Below are positions 43,986 through 55,415 of a stretch of 64,000 nucleotides of DNA, in pieces (within the stretch, counting starts at the first letter, position 1; each line of letters opens with the position of its first letter). Location: assembly GCA_013368445.1 (NCBI GenBank), contig JAACJO010000010.1, forward strand, positions 744,001 through 808,000, written 5' to 3'. The notes under the pieces were generated by a model. The model saw nothing but the letters and a program-made list of their open reading frames with translations, had not been told where the DNA came from and did no database searches. This DNA is from Leucocoprinus leucothites. Taxonomy: Eukaryota > Basidiomycota > Agaricomycetes > Agaricales > Agaricaceae. Made by a program: the position numbers and the translations under genes.

Positions 43986-45366
43986 TGCACGGCTTTGGCC
44001 GCAGGGTGTACTGATGCCGAATCAATGGTAAGAGACATAGTGAGAGGGGCAACAACATTGAGGGCGACCTGCATAGCGGATTGAAGTATACACTCTTACG
44101 TTCTTCGATAGAAACCTAACATCCCGCATTAATGGTCCGACTGACTGTGCAGTGTATGCCACATTGCCCACTACCGAACGGTTAACTGCAGATCATCACT
44201 CCCCCAATGCCAGAACAGAGGAAACGGGGTTATTATACCCGAAAAATCATCAGTCTTCAAGTCTGACCTCCCCCGCTTCTTCCTCACTTTCAATGCCTGG
44301 ATGGATCTGAATTTTCGGTCATCTGTAAGGACGGAGATAATCGATGGTGCGGTGCGGCAGGATCAACCCGTGATCCAGCTCATGACTCTCGTAGACCGAT
44401 TATGCACTCGCAGCTAGAAGTTAAGTAGGTTTCCATGTTCGCTTTGAATGATGACCGCATTCGTCTTGCTCGGTACAAACTGCGCTATGACTTGCATGAG
44501 ACCCGTAGCGAGAACGTGATAGGGGCTCAATATGTTGGGGAACTTCTCCGGCGTCGAATCAAGTGAATTTGATATCTTCATTCAAAGTCGCGGTAAGCAC
44601 ATGCCCAGAGGGGGTGGCGGTTCATTAATTTCCTATAGCGGACTAACGCCTACTGACATTTCTTCTTGGTGTAGAGAACCGACATCTTGACAACTTGAAG
44701 AGTCTACTCATGACTGCAGACAGACACTTCTTCCACGATTTGTTCGGTTCTCACGAGCAGCTAGCGGTTATTAATGGACGCCACTCAGTTGATCCCGGCC
44801 ACATCTTGGCTCGAGACCCGAAACCTTGTCCGCCTTCAGTTAAGGGCTGTAAAGAAATGGTCGATGGTATGGGCGGCGCGCAATCGCCGCATTATGCTCG
44901 CTTCAACTTGAAGAAGTTCATCTTTTCTCGAAGTTGAACTTCTGTTTTACGGCCTCCACAATCCTTCACAAGGCTACTAACCTTATCTTTAATCTGGTCA
45001 CAAGGCTCATAGTGGATGCAAATGATCCCGGGCACCAAACGTCGTGATGTTCACGAACCGATTCAAGAAAAGTTTAAGCTCGACCAGACAAAGGAAGATG
45101 TTATCAAATATTTTGTGGTTTACGTTCTATCTTATCGCCGTGCTCGATAGATTTTATGTCCTTACCCGCAACCACCTTGCCCGAAATTGGCTGCACCAAT
45201 TATTCCGTTCGCTTGCAGTGCTACCTCGGGAGCGAGCAGTATCAGGACTTTGCTATCAGGTCTGATCATCATAAGAATGAAACATCTAGCAGTACATCGA
45301 TGTCTGTTAGGCAAGGACATAATCTACTTCTAGAGCATTTCCGAGAGACGTTGAGCGTGCATACCC
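43986..45366. pseudogene. Gene-fragment region, unknown protein
   Basis: Plus-strand pieces read like exons of an unrecognised gene. MFALNDDRIRLARYKLRYDL starts about 44434, FSGVESSEFDIFIQSR lies about 44542-44589 and a GT-AG intron follows. ENRHLDNLKSLLMTADRHFF opens at about 44675, running on to PRPGHIL-like and SVKGCKEMVDGMGG text. A further piece near 45025-45150 (EPIQEKFKLDQTKEDVIKYF) may belong to it. Stops and frame changes separate the pieces, so it is probably a decayed host gene. No family can be named. Confidence 0.4.
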
Positions 45367-47494
45367 TCACTTCTGGAGTGATTTCTTCTTCAAAATAAAT
45401 AAATAAGAAAACATGGAGTAGTGATCGGGCAAAGGCAGCTTACACTGTACGGGACAAAGTCGTCCTCCTTCGACTGTCACCCAGCGGTCTCCCCCGACAG
45501 CTGTGGTTCCATACAGCATCTGATTTGGGTCCCACCTATTCTTGATGCTTAATAACCTGTCATAGTTCTTCCCATAGTAGTCTCGCTTCCAGTTCGGATT
45601 GAATGGATCAGCCTATGAGCTAAGATTCAGTCTGATAGTTCGAAAGGGGGGCCGCTAGCCAACTTACCTCGTTTAGATATGCCCCAGTTTCAGGAGCAAT
45701 CTTAGCGAGTCTGCTGGTCAAGCTAGTAACTGATCGAGTCCACGAAAACTGTTCTTCCCAGCTCGCGGTATCGTTCCAATGCCTTGAACGAATTATATCA
45801 GTGTCCATTGTATGAATACGCTGAGAGTGAAGATACCGTACCAAACCACAACACACATGCTATGCATCGATCTGAAAGCAGGGAGAACAGCATTGTTTGG
45901 ATTGCCGGAAACTTTGTCTGTTGGATTAATGGCAATATCAAGGATATGTCCATTGTCGTCGACAATTCCTCGCAGAGTTTTGAGCAGAACAGAAAAACTC
46001 TGATCAGTTTCCCAGAGCCTCTTTGGCAGAATTCGCCCTCCGTATAGGTCGGTTCCCGTCAAAATCTCTCCACCGAACACCTCCGCAACGAGAGCAGTTG
46101 CGTTGCCAACGGTTGGATGCTGAACAATTGTGGATATCGCCGGAGTGATGTTCAATGCATTGAGTCTGTCAAACCACGGTTGTACAAGGCCTGTGACCTC
46201 TTTAGGCGTTTTCTTTGGAAAGAGGAGAACGACGTGGAAGAGCGTATTGTCAAAGTAATTGATGTGATAGGCACCTGCGCTCAGATACTTCGGAGATTCT
46301 TGGAGATAAGCGCCGATACTTTTCCAATGGGTATCCAAAGCTGACTGGTTTGAGGAGGGAGGCTGATAAAGTACGCGAACAGTCGTAGTTGGCATACTAG
46401 TGTAGGTCTTAACAGTGACAGACCAAACGATTCCGTAAGTTCCTCCGCCCTGTGCAGGTAGTGTAAGCCCCTCAGTCTCGTTGGAATTTTGCCATCGACT
46501 TACCCCGCCACTCAGGGCCCAGAATAGCTCTGCGTTCTCCGAAGGGGAGGCTCGAACAAATTTACCGTCTGTAGTGATGACCTCGAATTCCAAGGCCTGA
46601 TCTGCAGCCATCCCGTAGAGAGAGCCTAAAACAGAATGACCGCCACCTTGAATGTATCCTCCTACGAAACCAACAGTCTTACTATTCATCAGCCCCTCAA
46701 AGTAACGGATTCTGGAAAGTGTACTCACAGGGCATTGGCCAGCAACTACAACTTGTCCTCTAGCTTCTGCGTCCCCTTGAAGGATATCGCCAGTGACTCC
46801 GGCATGCACTTTGACTGCGGGTCCTTTATATGTGGAACCTGGACCGTTGTATTTGGGTATCCATTCTCTGTCTGTGAGATGGTGCATCCAAACTGCCAGG
46901 CCTCCAGCCCCGGTTGATTTACCCATGTAGCTAAGGAAGTCGAAGTGTTAACCATAGCCTTCTGAACATAAAATTAGAGACCCACTCATGACCGGTGTTC
47001 TTGACTACGAATCGAATCTTATGTTCTTTAGCAAACTTGAGTGTGTTGATGACATGGTCAGGGGACGCCACATCGACCGAGTATTCGACATATGTGCCAA
47101 TGATGCATTGATCGTCCACACTGGTGAACGGATCGCAGCTCTTGTTAAGAAACACAGGGGCCTGGATAGATGAAGCATACGCCTCGCTAATAGAAGCACG
47201 ATAAACACTGTCCATTATCGAGAGACAGTCGACTCACTGAAACAGAGGCTGGTGCCACTGATCCCTTACCACCTTGCATTCCTCAGCATTATAGTTGGGG
47301 CCATGGCAGTGTGAAGCAATGGGGACGGTACGGATGAGGCGCCCGTTTACGGAAGTATTAAAACGGCTCCATGCTGCAGCATCAGGCCAGGAAGGATCGC
47401 CCGGCATAGTTTTGCATCGAGATAGTAAGGGATTGGCACCCAGACATATCTGAGCGAGCAATAGACTGGAGAAGATGAAATACTTCATAGCCAT
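45367..47494 (-). CDS. Secreted berberine-bridge-type FAD-linked oxidoreductase
   Basis: Six exons on the minus strand: 47494-47238, 47186-46986, 46930-46729, 46677-45842, 45782-45668, 45612-45367, giving 618 residues. A signal peptide (MAMKYFIFSSLLLAQICLGA) precedes the FAD-binding PCMH domain. NTGHDYMGKSTGAGGLAVWM is restored by splicing at 46985/46931; its His is the likely 8-alpha-histidyl site. GQCPTVGFVGGYIQGGGHS, whose Cys is the likely cysteinyl site of bicovalent FAD, appears only if a 51-nt in-frame intron (46728-46678) is removed. The C-terminal BBE motif reads NPNWKRDYYGKNYDRLLSI then RWDPNQMLYG. Such enzymes oxidise sugars, alcohols or secondary metabolites outside the cell; the substrate is unknown. 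The last 20 residues are atypical. Confidence 0.88.
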
Positions 47495-48210
47495 ACAACC
47501 GCTGAGTAGCCTGGACTTCAGCGAAGTTCGACTGGCTTTAAATACTGAAGCGAGGGACAAGACCAGGCCAAAAAGATCACCCAGATGATTGACCCATTCA
47601 ATGATTAGTCTGAACGTAAGCAGTTCGTCCCTGTAGTTAAATCTGGAATGGTGGAACTTTAGCTAAACGGTGGAGATGCTGATCATAATGTGTCAATCAG
47701 TTCGGCTAGAAGGACTCACCGTCCAAGCACGAGAAGTTGTCTGCTCCCTGCCGTACATGCCTTCCACGAATCAATTCGAGCTCGAAGAAGACTTGATTCC
47801 TCTGGTACATGTGACATTGCCCCTGTGTATATTCTCGGACGCAGTGGGACCCGGAGAGTGTGACATTCCGATAGCTGCGAGTACAGTCTAGCCGTCAAGA
47901 ATCAAAAATATGTTTTCGCTGTCCCCAAGAGAAATCACTTCGATCATGGGCAATTGATACTTATCTAGTCAATAGGCGCTTAGACTCAAATATTCAAGGA
48001 CCGTCAAAGTATTCCGGGCCTCGGTTCTCGGCAAGAGCCATACGGTCAAACCTCACGTGCATGATCATCAAGGTTTCCAATCTCGATGCCAAATGACTGT
48101 TGAATCAATCGTGCCTAGCCCATTGTGACAAACGCCTTTCCGGAGGTCAGGCGTCAACCCAGCTTTCCATCGTCCGTCGTTGAGGATAACAGAGCCCTTT
48201 ATGTATCCAA
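47495..48210. other. Intergenic region upstream of the FAD oxidase
   Basis: No supported gene or RNA. It presumably holds the promoter of the minus-strand oxidase. Confidence 0.4.
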
Positions 48211-49463
48211 TTGAACTTTTATTTAGGGGAGCTCATCGACATCCTCATCTCACTTCCACTATGCTACTGGTCCAGCACCTGTTTTGTTGCTGCAGTCCTG
48301 GTCATCATTCCACTCCCCTGGCACCGTCAAGCGCGCAACGTTCCTGCACTTTCTCTCTCACGGCGCGGCTTTTTTTGTCAATCTTGTCCACGCAGTAAGC
48401 TCTATATTACCTTGAAGCCGGGAATGCAGTGCTGAAATCACCGGTCTGGTGCGGCATTGATGAGTACGCATGGATGTCAGTCAACTACCTCAGTATTCTC
48501 GACAGTGACAAAGACTCACACCGTGGCCGCCTGTTTGCTTTCAGTACCATACCTTTGCTTCGGGATATGCATATACCTTGAACAGATTTCGTCCACTCCC
48601 CAAGTGCAGTCTACCCTCAATCAGAGGAAAAGAAGGATGCTTCCTGACATATTCCTTCGCTGGATAGTCCCGATGACCTATATGGGTTTGGGGGAGCGAC
48701 ACATGGAAATTATGCCGTATCCTGTCAATCGGACTGCTGCAGATTAGATTGTTCAAGGGCATCGATCTGATATTGTCGAAGACTTTAGACCCCGCCCCAG
48801 CATCTATGACTCTGTTCAACTCATCCTCCTCTTGTGCCTACCACCTCTTTTAGCGGTCGTGAGCACTGTCACTTATGCAAGTGTATGGATCTATTTAATC
48901 CTCAGTTCTAAGAATCCTTCTAATTTGACACCAGGTGACCCTAGGTTTGGCGGTGCACCATTTCTTCCAGCATCGGCTCGCTCGTATTCGCCTTATTCAA
49001 GATAACCGCCCCGCTCTGTCTCCTTCACGCTATTTCCGGCTGATAGCAATGACTATCATACAAATGGCTGGGCTGACATTTATACTCAGCATCAACGTTG
49101 CTTTCAAGTTCTGTCATAAACTGCACCCGTGGATTAGTTGGTCCGATGTTCATTCAAATTTTCCCTGAATGGGCCAGTTCCCAACCATGCCGGTTCCTAC
49201 CAGCGACCTTCGTTGGGTATATCTTCTCTGGTGGTCATTACGCATATCTGTATTTCTTTCTCCCGCTTTCTTCGCGTTGGGTCAGGATGCCATACGTGAG
49301 TGTTCTCGCTGTCGGCTACGTTCTTTACTTCTTGCGCCACCCTATCTCAGTGCTTCTATCCAATAAGACCAAAAGAGCAACGCCTCCAGTGTACGTACTT
49401 CTTTATAACCCAGGACTTGCGTCCCTGATCCTTCGTTCAACATATTTGAGCCGGCTCATTTAA
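48211..49463 (+). pseudogene. Receptor pseudogene R4
   Basis: A nearly full-length but broken STE3-like receptor. Recognisable parts are VAAVLVIIPLPWHRQARNV (helix 1), FFVNLVHAVSSIL (helix 2), IVQGHRSDIVEDF (loop, about 48750-48790), LALVHHFFQHRLARIR, SRYFRLIAMTIIQMAG (helix 5), LHPWISWSDVHSNF and FLSPAFFALGQDA (helix 7). Breaks include frame shifts after helix 1, stops in helix 2 and before IVQGHR, and TGA after SNFP (about 49166), where live receptors continue. It resembles R2 more than R1/R5 (QARNV rather than AWNSG). Confidence 0.85.
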
Positions 49464-49688
49464 GCTCTGAAACGGGCATCACTACAATATACCGGTTGTC
49501 TCCGTTGGATCAAATTCCGACGATTCTTCCAAGAATTATAATATGATGTTCCATTGCTCTAAGGGCTAGTATTATGCACGATTTGTAAATTCCGAGAAGG
49601 ATATACATGCAATGTTGAAATCGTTAGTTGGCGTACAATGTCCAAGAGAGGCTTGTTAGAACATGGCCCTGCAATCGAAAACTAGAAA

Positions 49689-51227
49689 TCAGTCTTCATT
49701 GACATCACGAGTAATAACTTCTTCCACGGATCCATCTCTTCCTTGACCAATTGAGGTGATAGTAAGAGCGTTCTCAGGGCGAATCCGAAGGTCCGAGGAT
49801 CGAATGTCAGAAGATAAATACGTCAAGGCGTCATGGTGAAAAATAATCGAGCTCAAAGGCGCCGAAGGTTTCTTGCAGAACAAGTAAACATTCAAGAGGT
49901 CCTAATGAATCCAAAATTAGCGAAATTCCCCCGAACGTTGAGTTACAACCTTCTGCGTACAAAATACAAGAGCGTTGATGAGTGATGCTAGAAGAAGAAT
50001 CAGACACTATGCGCACATTAGCTTAATATCGGCTCACCCAGAGGGTACACCATGAGCTGAAGTTGACCCAATGTTCCTGGGTGAACAAAAACGACGAAAG
50101 CAGACCTGAAAGGGTCGATCCATTTAGGCTGCCCTTGTTCCTTGGAGGTTTGACCAGAATTTCAGGAAACGTACGCAAGCATGACTACCACAGTTGAAGT
50201 ACATTTTCCCAGTTTTATATAAACCGCCAGGTAGACTCTACGATCTATGTTGGTGGGCGAATTCCTGAGGGTAGCCCAGTTATGATAGAGTATCCACCCC
50301 GTCCAAACTGAGGAAATGAACAGATCAGCACCCATAAATTTTAAGTAGATATTGATATTTGATAGAAGCTCACTTTCTAGCGGTAGTAGTATTATTGATA
50401 TCAAAGCAGCAATTGATGCTGAAACGGTGTATGGGATACTGCGAAGATGGTAAGTAAGTTACCGGCCGGCAACAAACAGATAGCTAATGATACTGACGGG
50501 TATCTTGGTCCGGGGGGAAGACGTGTAAGGTGACAAATAAACGGAGGGTCATTTAATGTCAATTGGAAGTGTTGGCTGCCAGGGAAGAGTACCTGTCCAG
50601 CGAACCAGCATCATATACCTTTCAAAATTGATTGTTGAGAATATTATTGGTACATACCACAAGGACCTCAATGGCCACTAAAATAAATACAATCCACGGT
50701 ACAAATGCAAGCTATTACCCGTAGTTAATAAGGTTCTTGGAGGGCGAATGGTCAACTTACAATAATCATTCTTAAGCTTGTGTTGATTGCGAGATTGCTG
50801 GACTTGACGTTTGTTACCACCAAGTAGAACTGAGAAGGTTTCCGCGATCAAGATGCGGATAAGTCAAAGCCAACAAGACGACCTCCAAGTAGTGGCATAG
50901 CATGCTACATGATATTCTGGTGGGAGCACGTTAGTCGACACATGCTTGAAATGGAAATGATCTTCATACTTACAGCGCGGGTACAGAATATATCACGACC
51001 GCCTGGAAGATACAGGGCAATTGAGGGGGTGCTGCTCTGAGCGATTGATGTCCAATAAGGAGCGCATAAGCTGCAGCATAGACAAGCCAGGCGAACATTA
51101 CGCTGTACCAGCCGGCACTACGTTTGATATTTGGGGGGAAGATCGCTGGAAGTAAAGTGCAGATGAACATGAAAACACTAAGAAGTGTCAGCGTGTCGAA
51201 TATTATCACAGCAATATGTGGGGACAT
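49689..51227 (-). CDS. Seven-helix membrane protein, not STE3-like, 10 exons
   Basis: Ten exons on the minus strand: 51227-50974, 50904-50883, 50829-50761, 50711-50658, 50592-50498, 50438-50374, 50307-50175, 50105-50038, 49987-49950, 49901-49689. Phases fit throughout and give 336 residues. Hydrophobic segments recur: IAVIIFDTLTLLSVFMFICT, WYSVMFAWLVYAAAYALLI, FYLVVTNV, FVPWIVFILVAIEVLV, YTVSASIAALISIILLP, STVVVMLACSAFVVFV and ASLINALVFCTQKD. The hydrophilic C-tail ends VITRDVNED. The short micro-exons (22, 38 and 54 nt) and the TQKD end of the last helix resemble a widespread Agaricomycete 7-TM group of unknown function. It lacks the LIPLPWH and WCDI signatures of STE3. Topology is inferred by eye. 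Confidence 0.75.
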
Positions 51228-52953
51228 GGGATCCTGGGTAAACCGTCTAAGTCCCGAAAGACGGAGGAGAGAATTAGTAGGTCAAGCTGAAGAGGTTTTA
51301 TATTCAACACTCAACAGGTCAAATAGAGATGATCTATGAAGATGATCAACGAAGATGTGGATCAAGTATTCAAGTGGTTCCAGACAATAGAACACGGCAG
51401 TATACGTGTAACAGTGTATTGTAATGTTGCTGGCGGCGATGGGTTCCCGAAAGTTCCGAAATTTTTGAAAGATGAATCGCCTCAAGACCCCCTACGCCAT
51501 CATCCGCATGAGTGTGGCTCATACCTTATATGAGAACATACGTAATGGGCGAAGCCCAAGACAATTCAACTGGGAGGCCCACAAAATAACCCAAGCGCTT
51601 CTCATCTCTGCTGACTCGACTCTTGCCTCGCTAACTCAACTAAACAATCCCCTCAACCCTAGGCACTCCTCTTCACACTCTTAACATACCCCTTAAAACC
51701 CTCCCGTGCCTCCTTCGCGTCTTTCAAATCGAAATAAAACACCGAGTGATACACTTTTGCGCAATATTGGGGCCTAAAGGGAGATCAGGATTTCAATTCA
51801 AGTTTGGATAAGAGGGCGTCGAAGTTGATATCAAACTCACAGGAGAGAAAGAATGTGAGATTGCCAGTGTAGCAGATGATGGGATGGCGGATGAGAGTGG
51901 TTCGGTAGCACTTGAGGTTGGTACAACAGGGCTTAATGGGCAAGCGGTGAGAGAGCTAGGCGGGGAGACGATAATAGGCTTGTGTGGACTCAGATGTGGA
52001 GGTGGGAGAATTAGCGGTGGAAGGCATTGAGGCGGTTGTGATTCAGCATATTACTCTTCAACCACCTCATTCTTATCCCTTTGCCATGAGCGCATGAGAT
52101 GAGGGCTGAAACTGATGCTGAGACGTTGGGTGAGATGGAAGGAGGAGTAAGACTGTAGGATGTGTAGAAGCCCAAGAAAAAGCACATCTCAAGAGGGGGA
52201 GGCCGATGTCTGTAGAGGGCAGGGCTCCCAGGATGAACCTGCAGTAATGAGGTGTTTTTTCAGTTGACACTAATTGAACTTGTGATGGGGACTTGTATTC
52301 GATATAAACAGTCAGTGTTGAGCGCCTAGAGACTTTTACCTGGCATCCCTCGGTTCACGAAATGAGCACATGGATTGTGTGCGCTTCTTGGATAGCCGGC
52401 TGGCCATCCGTGTCCTGGAGCGATATTTGCGCGCTATTGGGGATGTCAGAGCCATTTGCATCAATGGCCATCAGCCCCGCCAACCAGCCGACGTTCAATC
52501 AGTGACTGTGGGAATATCCAAAAATATCCCCTGATCCTACATAAACAGAATAGGCTCGAGGAACGTCTTGAACAGGACTGGATGTCAAGAATTTTCTGTG
52601 AGTCTAGCCATGGTATGTCGCCCATGGGTCATAATACAAGGGAATGATGGTATGGCATGCGCTCCCCGTCATGTTGCTGCAAGTTCATTGCAGCCGGACT
52701 GTTTGCCTGTATTGGGACGCCAGCATGGGGTGCTCAGTGCTCGGTGCGAACGCAGTCATTAACCCATCAACTCTCCTCTGATCTGTCTTCAAAGACACAG
52801 GTAGCTCTGGAACTCGTTCATCCCAGCGGTCGACTTCGCTGTCTTCCCAACGCTCCGGGCGCCAATCATATCTTAACATTCGCACGTTCCAGAGGGAACT
52901 GATGCTGTGTTCAACAGCTCTTGGTTCTCTACACCATCCATCCCTTCAACACC
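51228..52953. other. Intergenic region with first copy of a duplicated relic (51590-51835)
   Basis: No complete gene. The stretch 51590-51835 resembles 56590-56815 (ATTGGGGCC, ATCAGG, GAGGGCGT and CTCTTGC blocks in the same order). On the minus strand it reads FYFDLKDAKEAREGF-like text with stops and frame shifts, so both copies may be pieces of a dead gene. The remaining sequence shows nothing recognisable. Confidence 0.45.
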
Positions 52954-55415
52954 ATGTCTACACTCCAAGCTCACGACTTTGTGATCAATAGCCCAAACTT
53001 CAACAGTACCCAGAATAATTACACTCAATCTAATACAACAGGCGAGTCAGTCCCTTATGGCTGCGCTGATAGTACTGATCTGGTGTTCAGGCATCGATAT
53101 CCTCTATGAAGCCTCTACCCCAGAGGCACTCGTTGACGCAGAGGAACGAAGCTATGCCCCTTCATGCTACGATGGCACACGCGAGCAGTACATCGAGGAC
53201 ATCACAAACTGGGCCACTGCCAGCAACGAAGATAACGCCATCCCACCGCTCTACTGGATGAAAGGGCCAGCTGCTGTTGGAAAATCAGCTGTGGCTCAAA
53301 CCTGTGCCGAGCGATTGAAGAATTCTAGCCGGCTCGCTGCTGCGTTCTTTTTCTCCGTTAATGGCCGGCGCAATGACCATACTCGTTTCTTCCCTACCCT
53401 TGCATATCAGCTCTCGACCACTCTCCCAGACTATCGTGACATCGTTAACCGCAAGATTTATATCGACAGGACCCTCGTTAGGAAGACGATGGCATCTCAG
53501 TTCAAATCCCTCATTGTTGAGCCGCTGCAAGAGCTGAGAGAACAGGGGAAGGATGTACAGAGAAGACCCATCATCATCGATGGATTGGATGAGTGTAAGA
53601 GCACAAGTGCACAGGCAGGGATCATTGAGATCATAGCATCATCAATTCAAGCTGGGTCTACACCATTTCGTTGGGCGATCTTTAGCCGAGAGGAGCCACA
53701 TATCGTCTCTGCCTTCGCATCCTCTACTATCTCCTCTCTCTGTCATTCTGTACTCTTACCAATCTCTCGCGAAGCCGACGGGGAGATTGAACTGTACCTG
53801 CGTGGTGGGTTCGAGAACATACTTCGACGCCGAAATCTCTTCCACATCTCTCCCTCTTGGCCCACGGCTAAGCAAATCCAGATGCTTGTCGATGCTGCGG
53901 CGGGTCTGTTTGCTCACCCAGCCATTGTTCTTCGCTTCATTGATCGTCACTCATATGCGGAGTTTGACGAAATCTTGGTCGCTGTCCTCAATCCCATGTT
54001 AAAACGCGGTTGCCAGTCCGCCTCAGCATATACAGAGCTGGATGCTTTATATATGCTCATCTTGCAACGTGTTCCCAGTAACATTCTCTCGTCTACACAA
54101 CTCCTCTTCTCGCATTTGGTTCTTAAAGGCAATAATCATATTTCAACGTGGTTCGTTACCTCCTTGTGTAACAGGCTTGGCATCTCGGAGAGACACTTCC
54201 GAAGCATTTATCATCATGTCCAAGCGGTCATGGACTTTCAGGAATATCCGCCACCCATTTTTGATGAAACCATCAATCTCGAGCGCTCATTCTTTGACCA
54301 GGACTTATCGTCCGCGTTCAAATCCTCAGTCAATACAAACCTCCGTCTTGTTCATGGTACCATCGCTTTCCGCCATAAATCCTTCTATGACTTTCTCCGT
54401 GATCCCGCCCGTTCATCCTTCTTCTGTGTCACCACCCCGGCCGTGCGCCAGAACTATTTTGATCACCTCATTCAGCAACACCACCATTACGCATCAAGCT
54501 ATGAAATCCAAGGCTCTAGTACGTCTCCCTTCACTGTACCAATATACCCGCTCAACATTGTACTTTAGAACTTGTATTGAGGTCGGGTGAGGCCAGCTCT
54601 TCCGCCCCGCTCTCTTGGCCTCAAGGGAGCAAGTTTGGGGATTCATGGATTAAGACGTGTATCTTTCTCAACATCTCGTTTTTGTTCTCTCGCGATTGTC
54701 CGTTGTTTCGTCCATTTGTGGAGGACCTTCCGTCACGTTCGTTGCAGAAACTTGCGGAGCTTGATTATCGCAAGTCCCTGCTTGCTTCTATAGTGACGAA
54801 CCGTATCGGGATAGTTCCAGCCGGGTACATTATTGGCCTCCATACCGCGGTGGTTAGGCTCAATGAAAATTCTGGGTTTGCTCAGCTCACAGATTACACG
54901 GAGTTTCATCCAAAGATGTTCCTAGCAGTATGTGTATCTATCAACATCGTTTGGCCTACTAGCTAAAACGCCAATAGATGGTTGACAAACTTGAAAAGCT
55001 ACGAGTGATCCGGCCCTATCATCCTCGATTCGGTTCGAGTCGCGCAGCCTCTGTCCTCCACGCAGTCTCTCGACAGAGACTATTTGGCAAAAAATCGGGC
55101 CTATATAAACTTGGTCACAAGGATAAGTCGATAGTCTGGTATTGGGAGTTTGACACGGAGAAGCGGTACTTTCATGAGTTTGAGACGGTAAACTACGAGG
55201 AGGCGATGGCGCTTTACGAAGCGAAGAAGTTTACAATATGGGACGAGGATGAGGATGAGGACAGTAGTAATGCGGAAGATAAGGACGGAAGTAACGTGGA
55301 GGAGGAGGAGGAGGAAGGGGAAGAGGAGGACAAAAGTAGTGCGGAGGAGGAGGACAACAGTAACAAAGAGCAGGATGCTGAACATGGCCGGTGCCCGAAA
55401 CGGAAATGGATATGA
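52954..55415 (+). CDS. NACHT-type P-loop NTPase, full-length form
   Basis: Four exons: 52954-53041, 53091-54518, 54569-54927, 54978-55415, giving 770 residues. The first intron (53042-53090) begins GC (AG|GCGAGT) and removing it restores the family segment GIDILYEA...YAPSCYDGTR. The other introns are GT-AG and 50 bp. NACHT signatures: Walker A (GPAAVGKSAVAQTC, about 53263), AFFFSVNGRRNDHTRFF, LAYQLSTTLPDYR, Walker B (RPIIIDGLDECK, about 53566), FRWAIFSREEPHI and ELYLRGGFENI. A winged-helix-like region follows (FSHLVLKGNNHIST). The last exon has a long acidic run (E, D, S, N; about 55243-55380) and a basic end (CPKRKWI). Such proteins are linked to fungal non-self recognition and cell death; a role here is not shown. 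Confidence 0.85.

Noticed and set aside
44304..44417. 38-codon ORF ending LCTRS as a possible pheromone precursor
   Set aside because: CTRS lacks the aliphatic positions of a CaaX box, and no processing pair is present.
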